In this document: positions 47,782 to 56,600 of the stretch, in pieces | Layout: each line of letters starts with the position of its first letter | Numbering within the stretch: position 1 is the first letter of the stretch | DNA from: an uncultured Cellvibrionales bacterium | GTDB lineage: Bacteria > Pseudomonadota > Gammaproteobacteria > Pseudomonadales > Porticoccaceae | Reading direction: 5' to 3' | NCBI GenBank assembly: GCA_913062605.1 | Contig: CAJXWQ010000001.1 | Location: forward strand, 62,001-126,000 | Length of the DNA: 64,000 nucleotides | The notes under the pieces: generated by a model | What the model saw: only the letters and a program-made list of their open reading frames with translations | Database searches by the model: none | Told to the model about the DNA's origin: nothing | Made by a program: the position numbers and the translations under genes

Positions 47782-49683
47782 TCAACTCATATCTTCCCAG
47801 GGATTAACTTTCTCAAATACCACATCCTGCTCATAGCCTGGCATATGTATCCGGTCGCAGGAAATGTCGATCTCCCCCTCATCAATTAACGACTCACCAA
47901 AACGGTACACAACCTGTACCTCACCATTGTTAGCTTTATGAGCATAACCCTCTGCCACTCGGCGAGTTTGCTCTCGACGCTGCTGGTAGTCCGGCATCGC
48001 CGCACCGTATCGGCTGGATAACATTTCCTCTACCTTGCTTGGAGACAACACCACAGCCGTGGCATTGTTACCGCCAAATCCTTTTGAGTTAATAAACGCC
48101 ACATCCATTTTTCGATCACTGACGTCCAAGTCCTGCAATGGAAAAAGCATATTCTTCTGAGCCACATCCCCAGCAATTTTATCCACCGTTTTAATGCCCG
48201 GAATGAGGTCGTACTTGAAGGTGCCTAAAGTAAAGATCAACTGATCACCGCTGGCACCAGCCAGAGAGTGCCCAACGTACGCTTTTGCCGCCGTTACAGG
48301 CCAATCATGAATATCAAAGGCCTCAGCCACACGATCAAAAATTTCGGATTCTGTCACTCTATTTGCTGGGGTACTGGAACCGTGGGCATGAATGAAGCTA
48401 TGTTGACGAACAGTCTCTTCACCCACAACAGTCATCGCAGATGCCACTGCTTTGGAAAAGGAAACATAATTTCCGGCACCAGGTGCTGATATGGATTTTT
48501 TAATGCCATCGGCATTGATAAATACGTCAGGCACAGCACCGTGAATATCAGCACCTAGCTCCATAGCCAGAGCATCGTCCATAAGAACTGTATATTGGGC
48601 ACCCTCACCAATAGTGAAGCCACAGTTTTCACCAAATGGCCTACTGGCTCGTCGCCAATCAGGCACGTCCGTGCCATCCAACTTACAAAGATTTATATCG
48701 GTGCCCAATGCACCCATATTGGTAAACCCTTCCATGATTTCTGGTGTCAGGCCGGCCTCTGCACTCCCAACAACCGCCACCCTCCGACGACCACTGCGGA
48801 TATCCTGAATTGCCGCTTGCAAGACATAAAGAAACGAAGCACAAGCCCCGGTAATAGCTGCGGTGTGACCTACACTTCCCAACACATAGGCATTGATGAA
48901 ATCTGCCGGCATGGAATTTAGGGCCATGGCATACTGTTTCGAGGTTGTTCTCTCACCCTTCAGTCTTGCCTGTAGCAACCCACCCAGTCCGTCCTTCGTC
49001 ACCTGGCCCATGATACTGGTGCAATACACACCCACCTCATCAGGCTGAACACTTGCAGCGATGGTCTCCCAGGGAATACCCACGGAAGATAACGCATCAC
49101 TGGCACCTAATAATGCCAACTGTAAGCCTCTGGGGTGAAAGCGAGAGTTGTATTGTGTTGCAGGGTCAAATCCGGAAGGTAGCTGCCCTGCTGACTTGGC
49201 TTCCTGCTCGGAATAAGTGGGCACTAAGAATTCTCCAGCACCATGAATATGAACTTCAAAAGAACCTCCATCCAGAGGCTTCACATCCCAATGATCAGGA
49301 ATCGATGAGGGCAACTCACGTTTGCTCAGCTTGAAGGTGATGCCGTCACCATTTAGCGCCTCAAGGTGAACACGTTTGTGGCCATAGATTTTTTTTGGAT
49401 CAAATAATGAATCTTCTAAGCGACGAATTAAGGTGCCTTCGAGAACCCGGTCACCAAAGGTGTCCACCACTTGCTCTGCATTGTGCACATTGTTATCAAT
49501 ATCGCGATAGCACTCACCATCCCATGCCACCAATGTCATCAGGCAAGCAAGGCCAACAATAGTTTTTTGCTGCTCATCTTTGGAAAGTGATTCAAGTACG
49601 GTCCGGCGAAAAGCCTGGTGAGAAGAACTCCGACCAGCGGCGTTATAGCCCCCAAAACCTACGATAACGGGTAATGCTTGCAT
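47782..49683 (-). CDS. fabY: FabY-type beta-ketoacyl-ACP synthase
   Basis: FabY condenses acetyl-CoA with malonyl-ACP to start fatty-acid synthesis in Pseudomonas, replacing FabH. The 633-residue length is the same class as P. aeruginosa FabY. The N-terminus LPVIVGFGGYNAAGRSS, NSRFHPRGLQ, RASRPFGENCGFT and INSKGFGGNN match it closely. The thiolase-fold triad is visible: Cys281 in ITGACASFLY, His434 in HAHGSSTPANR and His472 in VGHSLAGAS. It is divergent from an AraC-type regulator with about 90 bp between them. Confidence 0.93.
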   Translation of the reverse strand: MQALPVIVGFGGYNAAGRSSSHQAFRRTVLESLSKDEQQKTIVGLACLMTLVAWDGECYRDIDNNVHNAEQVVDTFGDRVLEGTLIRRLEDSLFDPKKIYGHKRVHLEALNGDGITFKLSKRELPSSIPDHWDVKPLDGGSFEVHIHGAGEFLVPTYSEQEAKSAGQLPSGFDPATQYNSRFHPRGLQLALLGASDALSSVGIPWETIAASVQPDEVGVYCTSIMGQVTKDGLGGLLQARLKGERTTSKQYAMALNSMPADFINAYVLGSVGHTAAITGACASFLYVLQAAIQDIRSGRRRVAVVGSAEAGLTPEIMEGFTNMGALGTDINLCKLDGTDVPDWRRASRPFGENCGFTIGEGAQYTVLMDDALAMELGADIHGAVPDVFINADGIKKSISAPGAGNYVSFSKAVASAMTVVGEETVRQHSFIHAHGSSTPANRVTESEIFDRVAEAFDIHDWPVTAAKAYVGHSLAGASGDQLIFTLGTFKYDLIPGIKTVDKIAGDVAQKNMLFPLQDLDVSDRKMDVAFINSKGFGGNNATAVVLSPSKVEEMLSSRYGAAMPDYQQRREQTRRVAEGYAHKANNGEVQVVYRFGESLIDEGEIDISCDRIHMPGYEQDVVFEKVNPWEDMS

Positions 49684-49772
49684 TTAAACGGCATCCTCAT
49701 CTCTGAATACAGGGCAGTCTATCAGGCATACCTCTTTGATTTTTGTCTAATCAAGACATATACTTATCCATT

Positions 49773-50789
49773 ATGGTCAAAAAATCACCTTCAAACCCAC
49801 CTTCACTGCGTATCGGCACACTGCTTTATGATAATTTTCTAGGCACCAGTGCCACCCTCCCGGTAGAAATGCTTCGCACTGCACAAGCCTCAGCACGTGC
49901 CCGCGATCCAAATGCTCGACAAATTGAAGCGTTGACCCTCTCCATTGATCATCAACCCGTAGTCTCTCCATCCGGTTTTAATATTGTCCCCTCAGCCACC
50001 ATTGCTGATACAGAACCTTGCGATATCATCAGCCTACCTGCACTATGGCGAAATCCGCGCCCTGCACTCAGTAAATACCGTGACTATATTCCTTGGCTAC
50101 AACAACAGGTGGCATTAGGTGCAACTGTGATTGCCGTTGGTACCGGCGTCTGCTTTCTGGCCGAAGCGGGGTTGCTGGATAATCAACCTGCCACCACCCA
50201 TTGGCATTACTTTGATCGCTTCCAAAAGGACTACCCGCAGGTTGAGCTTAAGCGGCAATACTTTGTTACTCAGGCAGGAAGTCTCTATTGCGCAGCTAGC
50301 GTTAACGCCATGGCTGAGCTAATGGTGCACCTAGTTTCACGCCTCTATAACCGCCAGGCTGCTACCCAGGTAGAAAGAAACTTTTTCCATGAAATTCGAA
50401 GTTCTTTTGAGCCCACCAGTTATTTTTCTGATGATGTACAACAGCACCCGGATGAACAAGTTGTGCAAGCACAGATTTGGTTTGAAGATAATTTCAGCAA
50501 GCCAGTGAAAATTACTGATGTGGCATCACAATTTGGTTTTAGTATGCGTACCTTTGATCGACGCTTTAAAAGTGCACTGGGGAAAACACCATTACAGTAT
50601 TTACAGAAAATTCGCTTGAACAATGCTCGGGAGTTACTCCAAAAATCTAACCTATCTGTATCTGAAATATCAGCCCACTGCGGTTATCAGGGTACTGCGT
50701 CTTTCAGCAAAATATTTAATCAACACTTCGGAGCCTCTCCGACGAAATACCGCGAAACGGTGAGAGCCAAGCTATTTAGCACTCATTGA
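49773..50789 (+). CDS. GlxA-like AraC-family regulator
   Basis: A 338-residue regulator with an N-terminal DJ-1/PfpI-like domain (LRIGTLLYDNFLGTSATLPVEML through VIAVGTGVCFLAEAGLLDN, about residues 10-190). A C-terminal AraC double helix-turn-helix follows (KITDVASQFGFSMRTFDRRFKSALGKTPLQYLQKIRL, then VSEISAHCGYQGTASFSKIFNQHFGASPTKYR). This matches the GlxA type. The ATG at 49773 is preferred over a TTG ten codons upstream. Facing fabY across a short shared promoter region, it could regulate that gene; this is inference from position. Confidence 0.88.
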   Translation: MVKKSPSNPPSLRIGTLLYDNFLGTSATLPVEMLRTAQASARARDPNARQIEALTLSIDHQPVVSPSGFNIVPSATIADTEPCDIISLPALWRNPRPALSKYRDYIPWLQQQVALGATVIAVGTGVCFLAEAGLLDNQPATTHWHYFDRFQKDYPQVELKRQYFVTQAGSLYCAASVNAMAELMVHLVSRLYNRQAATQVERNFFHEIRSSFEPTSYFSDDVQQHPDEQVVQAQIWFEDNFSKPVKITDVASQFGFSMRTFDRRFKSALGKTPLQYLQKIRLNNARELLQKSNLSVSEISAHCGYQGTASFSKIFNQHFGASPTKYRETVRAKLFSTH

Positions 50790-50821
50790 TGAAATATCAG
50801 GAAGTCAGTAAATCCATTCCA

Positions 50822-51238
50822 TCAGGTGATATAGAGAAGCCACTCACCCATCATTGCCGGCTTGTTACCACCCTGAATATCCATAATGGCTTCAACCGTC
50901 AGTAGTCTTCCGTCACCTTTGGCCTCATCTGAAATAACTTTCCAGTTAAGCCGGACACTGCTTCCCTCATGGACGGGCGCAATAAAACGTAGTCGGTTCA
51001 CGCCGTAGTTTAAAATTGTAACCTGGCCGATCTGACCGAGTAGCTCATCCAGCATTAAATGAGGCAAAAGCGAGAGGTACAAAAACCCATGAGCAATAGT
51101 GCCACCAAGAGGGGTTTTAGCCGCCCGCTCTGGATCAACATGAAGGTACTGATGGTCTTGGGTGACATCTGCAAATTGATTAATCTGGTTCTGATTAATG
51201 GTAAACCAGTCAGATTGACCACAAAGTTGTTCGCTCAT
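50822..51238 (-). CDS. MaoC-like (R)-hydratase
   Basis: A 138-residue single-hotdog MaoC/PhaJ-like dehydratase. The hydratase-2 motif is present: FADVTQDHQYLHVDPERA (catalytic Asp and His about residues 22-35) followed by GGTIAHGFLYLSLLP. The ATG at 51238 follows GAGG; the longer frame adds 26 unrelated residues. Just downstream of phaC on the same strand, it could feed (R)-3-hydroxyacyl-CoA from beta-oxidation to the PHA synthase, like PhaJ. That role is inferred from neighbourhood and fold. Confidence 0.85.
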   Translation of the reverse strand: MSEQLCGQSDWFTINQNQINQFADVTQDHQYLHVDPERAAKTPLGGTIAHGFLYLSLLPHLMLDELLGQIGQVTILNYGVNRLRFIAPVHEGSSVRLNWKVISDEAKGDGRLLTVEAIMDIQGGNKPAMMGEWLLYIT

Positions 51239-51383
51239 GACTACCTCTTCAAAAGTGAGATTTGAGTCAGTTTTATTTATTGAGAAAAGTTGAAGCTCTG
51301 AATCCTTGCTGAGCACTCATCATTCCCACCTGATAACACCCGTGTCCTATGGTTTTCACCATCGTGAACATCAACCATAGGCT

Positions 51384-53084
51384 TTAACCATGAACATAGG
51401 TGCCGGGGGCGTCTTCCTGCGGCTTTAAGCCTCGACAGCCCAATGACTTCGGTGCGACTTTCTTTCCACCAGAGCGTTCCGACAGCCAGGCAGCCCAGTC
51501 ATTCCACCAGGAGCCTGAGTACTGCTCAGCACCCACCAGCCAGTCATCTGCAGAGGCGGTCAAATCTTCGTTACAGAAATACTTGGCCTTCTTGTTAGTC
51601 GGCGGGTTCACCAAACTTTGAATGTGGCCACTGGAACTCAGTACAAACGTAATATCACCACCGATAAACTGCGTTGTCTTATAGCAAGCTTTCCAAGGTG
51701 TAATATGGTCAGTAAGACCCGCAGTAATATATTTGTCACAATCCAGCGCCATCAAGTCGATCTCTGACCCCAGCACGCTCATACCACCACTAGGTAAAGG
51801 GTTCTTCTCGTATATATCCAAGAAATCACTGTGTAATTGAGCAGGAAGATTTGTTGAATCACTGTTCCAATAAAGGAGGTCAAAGGCAGGCGGAGCCTCT
51901 CCCATCAGGTAGTTGTTAACATGATAATTCCACACCAAATTATTGGGGCGCATCCAACTGAACACCTTGGCTAATTCTGCCCCTTCGAGCATGCCTTTTT
52001 CCTGTGACTTAGACCGGGCAAGCTGCAATGTAGCAGGTGAGCTGTAAATTCCTAGCTCCAACTCATCGGAATGCATATCGAGCATACACACTGACAGACT
52101 CAGACTATTCACCACCGGGATCTCAGCTTGTTGCAGGTAAGAGGCTAAAATGGTGGCTGTGATCCCTCCAGCACAGGCTCCCACAACGTTTAGGTCCTCG
52201 CTGCGAGTAATACTCAGGATAGCTTTCACCGCTTCAGCCGCAGCCTCAACGTATTGGTCCATACCCCAGTGACGATGCTCTCTCGTCGGATTGCGCCAAC
52301 TAATCGCAAATACCTGGAACCCCTCTTGAAGACAGAACTTAAAAAAGCTCTTTTCCGGGGTTAAATCATAAATATAAAACTTGTTAATTTGAGGCGGCAC
52401 GACCAACAAAGGTCGCTTATAGACTTTGGCTGACAGTGGTTTGTACTGAAGTAACTCTAGCAGTTCATTGCGAAACACCACCGCACCCTCAGAAACCGCT
52501 AAATTTTTACCCACCTCAAACTGACTTTTATCCACCTGAGCGGGCATACCATTATTATTTTTCTGGTCATCCACATAGTTGCGAAGCCCTTTCAGCAAAC
52601 TGGCACCCCTAGTCTCGACAGCACGGCGTAGTGCCTTGGGGTTGCTGAACAAAAAATTAGTGGGTGCCATGGAAGTGGTTATCACCTCCTTAACAAACTT
52701 GGCTCGACGCTCGTCTATCACATCCAGCTCTAGCTCATTCACCAGCTCTCCCATGGACTCATCCCAAGCAAAATAAGCTTGCTTTAGCTTGTGACAAAGA
52801 GCATTTTCCTCCCAAGCGGGGTCATCAAAACGACGGTCACCCTTTCGGCCCTCATACTTGTTCGTACCTTTGAGGATATCAGCTACCTTTCTGGCAAAAT
52901 GCTTACTGTTCTGTGCTACTTTGGACGGCTGGGTCACTGCCTGCTTGATGGTTTTTTTGATGGATGCTTTCAGCTCCTCAGTGCTTACCCCAACTAACGG
53001 GTTCAACACTATCGTCGCCTCAATTGCTTTGACTAACAACTCCTCTTGTTCCTGAGTGGCAGATTTTTTGCTCTGTTTGGACAT
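51384..53084 (-). CDS. phaC: Polyhydroxyalkanoate synthase (class II-like)
   Basis: PhaC polymerises (R)-3-hydroxyacyl-CoA into storage polyester. The 566-residue alpha/beta hydrolase has RPLLVVPPQINKFYIYDLTPEKS, the lipase-like box GACAGG with nucleophile Cys304, Asp459 in GLTDHITPW and His487 in SSGHIQS. The core, FSWMRPNNLVWNYHVNNYL and the APGTYVH C-terminus closely resemble Pseudomonas class II enzymes, which prefer medium-chain monomers. No phasin or phaZ gene is adjacent; a MaoC hydratase gene follows. Confidence 0.93.
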   Translation of the reverse strand: MSKQSKKSATQEQEELLVKAIEATIVLNPLVGVSTEELKASIKKTIKQAVTQPSKVAQNSKHFARKVADILKGTNKYEGRKGDRRFDDPAWEENALCHKLKQAYFAWDESMGELVNELELDVIDERRAKFVKEVITTSMAPTNFLFSNPKALRRAVETRGASLLKGLRNYVDDQKNNNGMPAQVDKSQFEVGKNLAVSEGAVVFRNELLELLQYKPLSAKVYKRPLLVVPPQINKFYIYDLTPEKSFFKFCLQEGFQVFAISWRNPTREHRHWGMDQYVEAAAEAVKAILSITRSEDLNVVGACAGGITATILASYLQQAEIPVVNSLSLSVCMLDMHSDELELGIYSSPATLQLARSKSQEKGMLEGAELAKVFSWMRPNNLVWNYHVNNYLMGEAPPAFDLLYWNSDSTNLPAQLHSDFLDIYEKNPLPSGGMSVLGSEIDLMALDCDKYITAGLTDHITPWKACYKTTQFIGGDITFVLSSSGHIQSLVNPPTNKKAKYFCNEDLTASADDWLVGAEQYSGSWWNDWAAWLSERSGGKKVAPKSLGCRGLKPQEDAPGTYVHG

Positions 53085-53159
53085 GGCTTAACCCTCAAAA
53101 ACTATTAGTTCTGACAACCGGCCTTACCCAAAGAAGGAACCCACACCGGTGGTGACTGA

Positions 53160-53651
53160 CTAGAGATTTTCTGACAAGTATTTTTCAAGGCTTTCCAGGT
53201 CTGGAATAAGCGCTACCCGCTCATCCAGTCCAACCTTCATTGTTATGTGCGGAGTCTTCGTGGTTTCAGAAATTTCCTGTAACTGGTCATCTTCAGAGAT
53301 TCGCACCAGATGAGGAAAATCCTGTATTTGAATGGCATAAAAGGGGAATCCAGTAGCAGAATTCCGAGAATGGTTAAGAGTATTCATCACCAAGACTAAC
53401 GAAACCTCAGACGCCCCTTGTCTATCCCCTCCAGCAAGTACTTCAAATGAGATAAATGGCACACGCTGCTTCCGCCATTCCACCCAACCTAACAACCAAG
53501 CCGGCGCATCAGCTTGTGGCTCACATTCAACATTCTGAACGACTTCAGCCACAGATGACATAGGCACCAGCAAGGAGTTATCGCCTAGCGGAACAAACAA
53601 GCTATCAACCTCGTCCTGCTGTTTCTTTTGCTGCATAACCAATTGACCCAT
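53160..53651 (-). CDS. chpC: CheW-like protein ChpC
   Basis: A 163-residue CheW-domain protein ending the Pil-Chp operon, 4 nt after chpA. CheW-fold features include DSLFVPLGDNSLLVPMSSVAEVVQ, WLLGWVEWRKQRVPFISFEVLAGG and FPFYAIQIQDFPHLVRI. In Pseudomonas, ChpC sits after chpB and is thought to link additional receptors to ChpA. Here chpB is missing, and ChpC directly follows the kinase. Confidence 0.85.
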   Translation of the reverse strand: MGQLVMQQKKQQDEVDSLFVPLGDNSLLVPMSSVAEVVQNVECEPQADAPAWLLGWVEWRKQRVPFISFEVLAGGDRQGASEVSLVLVMNTLNHSRNSATGFPFYAIQIQDFPHLVRISEDDQLQEISETTKTPHITMKVGLDERVALIPDLESLEKYLSENL

Positions 53652-53655
53652 GATG

Positions 53656-56600
53656 TTACTCTACTGTCATGCCAATGAGCCCTGAAATGGCTTCGAGCAG
53701 TGTTTCTTCCTGGTAAGGCTTACCCAAGTATTGCTCAACACCAAGTGCAAGTGCCCGATCCCGGTGTTTTTCCCCTGTTCTGGAGGTAATCATAATAATT
53801 GGTATTTTTTTAAGTTCTTCATTGCCCTTAACCCGGCGTGCCACTTCAAAACCGTCCATGCGAGGCATCTCAATATCTAGCAACATCACATCTGGTAATT
53901 GGTCTTGCAACAAGTTCATTGCTTCAACCCCATCTCGTGCTGTGATTACATTGAAGCCTTCTCGCTCTAGAAAACGGCCAGTGACTTTGCGCACCGTCAC
54001 AGAATCATCCACCACCATCACTGTCGTCGCCACAGACTGCTTCAAACTTCCCTGCGTTAGTACTTCAACCCCAGCTTTGGGCGTAACCTGTGTTCGTAAC
54101 AGGGCGAGCAAATCAAGGATTACGACCACTCGACCATCACCCAGAAGAGTGGCTCCTGACAGACCAGGAACCCGGCTAAACTGAGGCCCCAAACTCTTTA
54201 CGACTATCTCATTGCTACCAGCCAAACCATCTACCTGAACAGCGTATGAACGTGTTTTTGAATGAACCAGTACTAACAGGGCAGATTCAGCGGACATATC
54301 GACCTTGGGTGCCAACTCATCACTTAACAAACTGCCGAGGTAACGCACCTCGTAATTACCCCCGGCATATTCAAGTCGTGCATCCGGGAAGCGATAGTAA
54401 TGCTCCAGCTCCATGGCACTGACACGCACGACGCCATCCACGCTATTCAACGGCAGAGCAAACAAGTCCTCCCCAACCCCAATCATCAATGCTCGGTTGA
54501 CCGACACCGTAAAGGGCAGGCGCACTGTAAACTGAGAGCCCTCACTTTTTTTGGTGGTAATCTGCACAGAGCCGCCAAGCTCCCGCACTTGGCTATTGAC
54601 CACGTCCATGCCAACACCACGGCCTGAAATATGAGTCACTTTTTGTGAGGTAGAAAACCCCGACTGAAAAATAAATTGAATCACCTCTTGGTGATCCAAG
54701 TCGCTATCCTCCGTCATCAAACCTAGCTCTATGGCTCGCAGGCGAATAGCCTCAACATTGAGACCACGCCCGTCATCTGACAGCTGCAAGAGAATATCGC
54801 CACCCTCACGAATCAACCCTACGGAGACTACACCCGCTTCCGGTTTGCCTAGCTCAAGTCGTTCTTCCGAAGACTCAATCCCATGATCAATGGAATTCCT
54901 GATCATATGCTCCAAGGGCGGCAGCATTTGCTCCATCACTGAGCGATCCATCTCACCATCCACATTGGCCAGGATCAATTCCACATCTTTACCCAGTTCG
55001 TCGCTGACCTGGCGCACCATACGGCGCAACCTAGGCACGATTCGCGAGAATGGCACCATACGGGTCCGCATCAAACGTTCCTGCAGGTCTGTATTAATCC
55101 GGGATTGTGTGAGTAACTGCGACTCTGCACCCCTAGCCTTGTCAGCGAGAGTGCCTTTCAAATCTTTTAAGTCTGAAGCCGATTCCAGAAGCGCTCGTGA
55201 CAATTGCTGTAATTGTGAATAACGATCCATTTCCAGAGGGTCAAACCCTTCCGTCTCGGTCGTGGACATGGCTTCAATTTGCTCCTGACGGAACATCACA
55301 TGAGCCTCAGTCTCTATACCGATACGGCGGACTTGATCCCTGAGACGAACAATCGTCGACTCCATCTCTTCCAAAGTAAATGCAAATTCACTCACCTGTT
55401 GCTCAACGCGGCCTCGAGAAATACTGGTTTCTCCCGCAAGATTTACCAGGCTTTCCAATAATGGTGCCGAAACCTTAACCATTTCCTGCGGCATTGCCTG
55501 ACGCTCAATCTGGGGAATATTTTCCCCAGCCACACTCTGGTTAAGCGGAAGGTCTATAACCACATCAACCACTTCAGACACAGGTTGTGTTTGCTGCGCC
55601 GCCTCCGTAGAGGCTACTTCAATCTCGGCCTCAGGTACGGCCTTCTCATCTTGATCAAACAGTTGCCTGGCTGCCGCCAAGGCTTCAAGCAAATAATCCT
55701 GCTGTCGGAGCAATCGGTTAAACATAGCGGCACTGAGCTGATCTCGATTGCTTTCCAAAACAAGAATGTCACTCTCAAGGTCATGACTGAAAGCACCTAA
55801 TTGCTCTAGGCCCGTCATACGAGCGCCACCTTTCAGGGTATGCAATGAACGCTTGAGCGATTCCACATGGTCTTTGCTTTCCCAATCACGCTCCCAACCT
55901 TGCAATCCCTGATCAATTTCTTCCAAAAGCTCATCAGCTTCAGCGGTAAAGGTTTCCAGTATATCCAGGTCAATATCATCACGACTCAGCGGCTGAATGG
56001 AGACCTCTTGTAGCTCGTCAAGCAGAGGAAGTTCTGACACATCGACCACATGTTCGGTCAATGGAACATCATCTTCTATGGTGCTATCAACAGGACTATC
56101 AGCGGACTCAGCTTTAGCTGTCAACACCTCCAACTGATCTGTCAAAGAAGATGAAATTGGCGGCAATTCCTGATTGGCTGCCACACAATCGATCATGCCA
56201 AGCATGGCCTCGTGAGCCTGCTGCAGCACCTGAATGAGCGTGTCTGTCGGCGCTAAATGTTGCTGAATAATATTGTTATGAACCCTGCTCAGTAGCAAAG
56301 ACAACCGGTTTAGTGTCGCAACCCCCGCTTGGTCCGCAGCAGAGGCTAATTGATCCAGTTCATCACGCAAGGAGATTAACGGTAACTCACCCCCTGGCTG
56401 CTGTTGCCACTGATGCAAGCTCTCACCCACATTTAACAACCCCGAGATGCCTTCCATCATGAGCAAATTCAGTGCATCCGGATCAACCTTAGGCTGCTCT
56501 TTCTTCTCCTTGCTAAGTATGGGGCCGATATGACGCGCTCTAAGCTCTGCCACGCGGGCCAGGAATTGCGCTAGCTCGGGGATTTCCCCCACGTGAGAGC

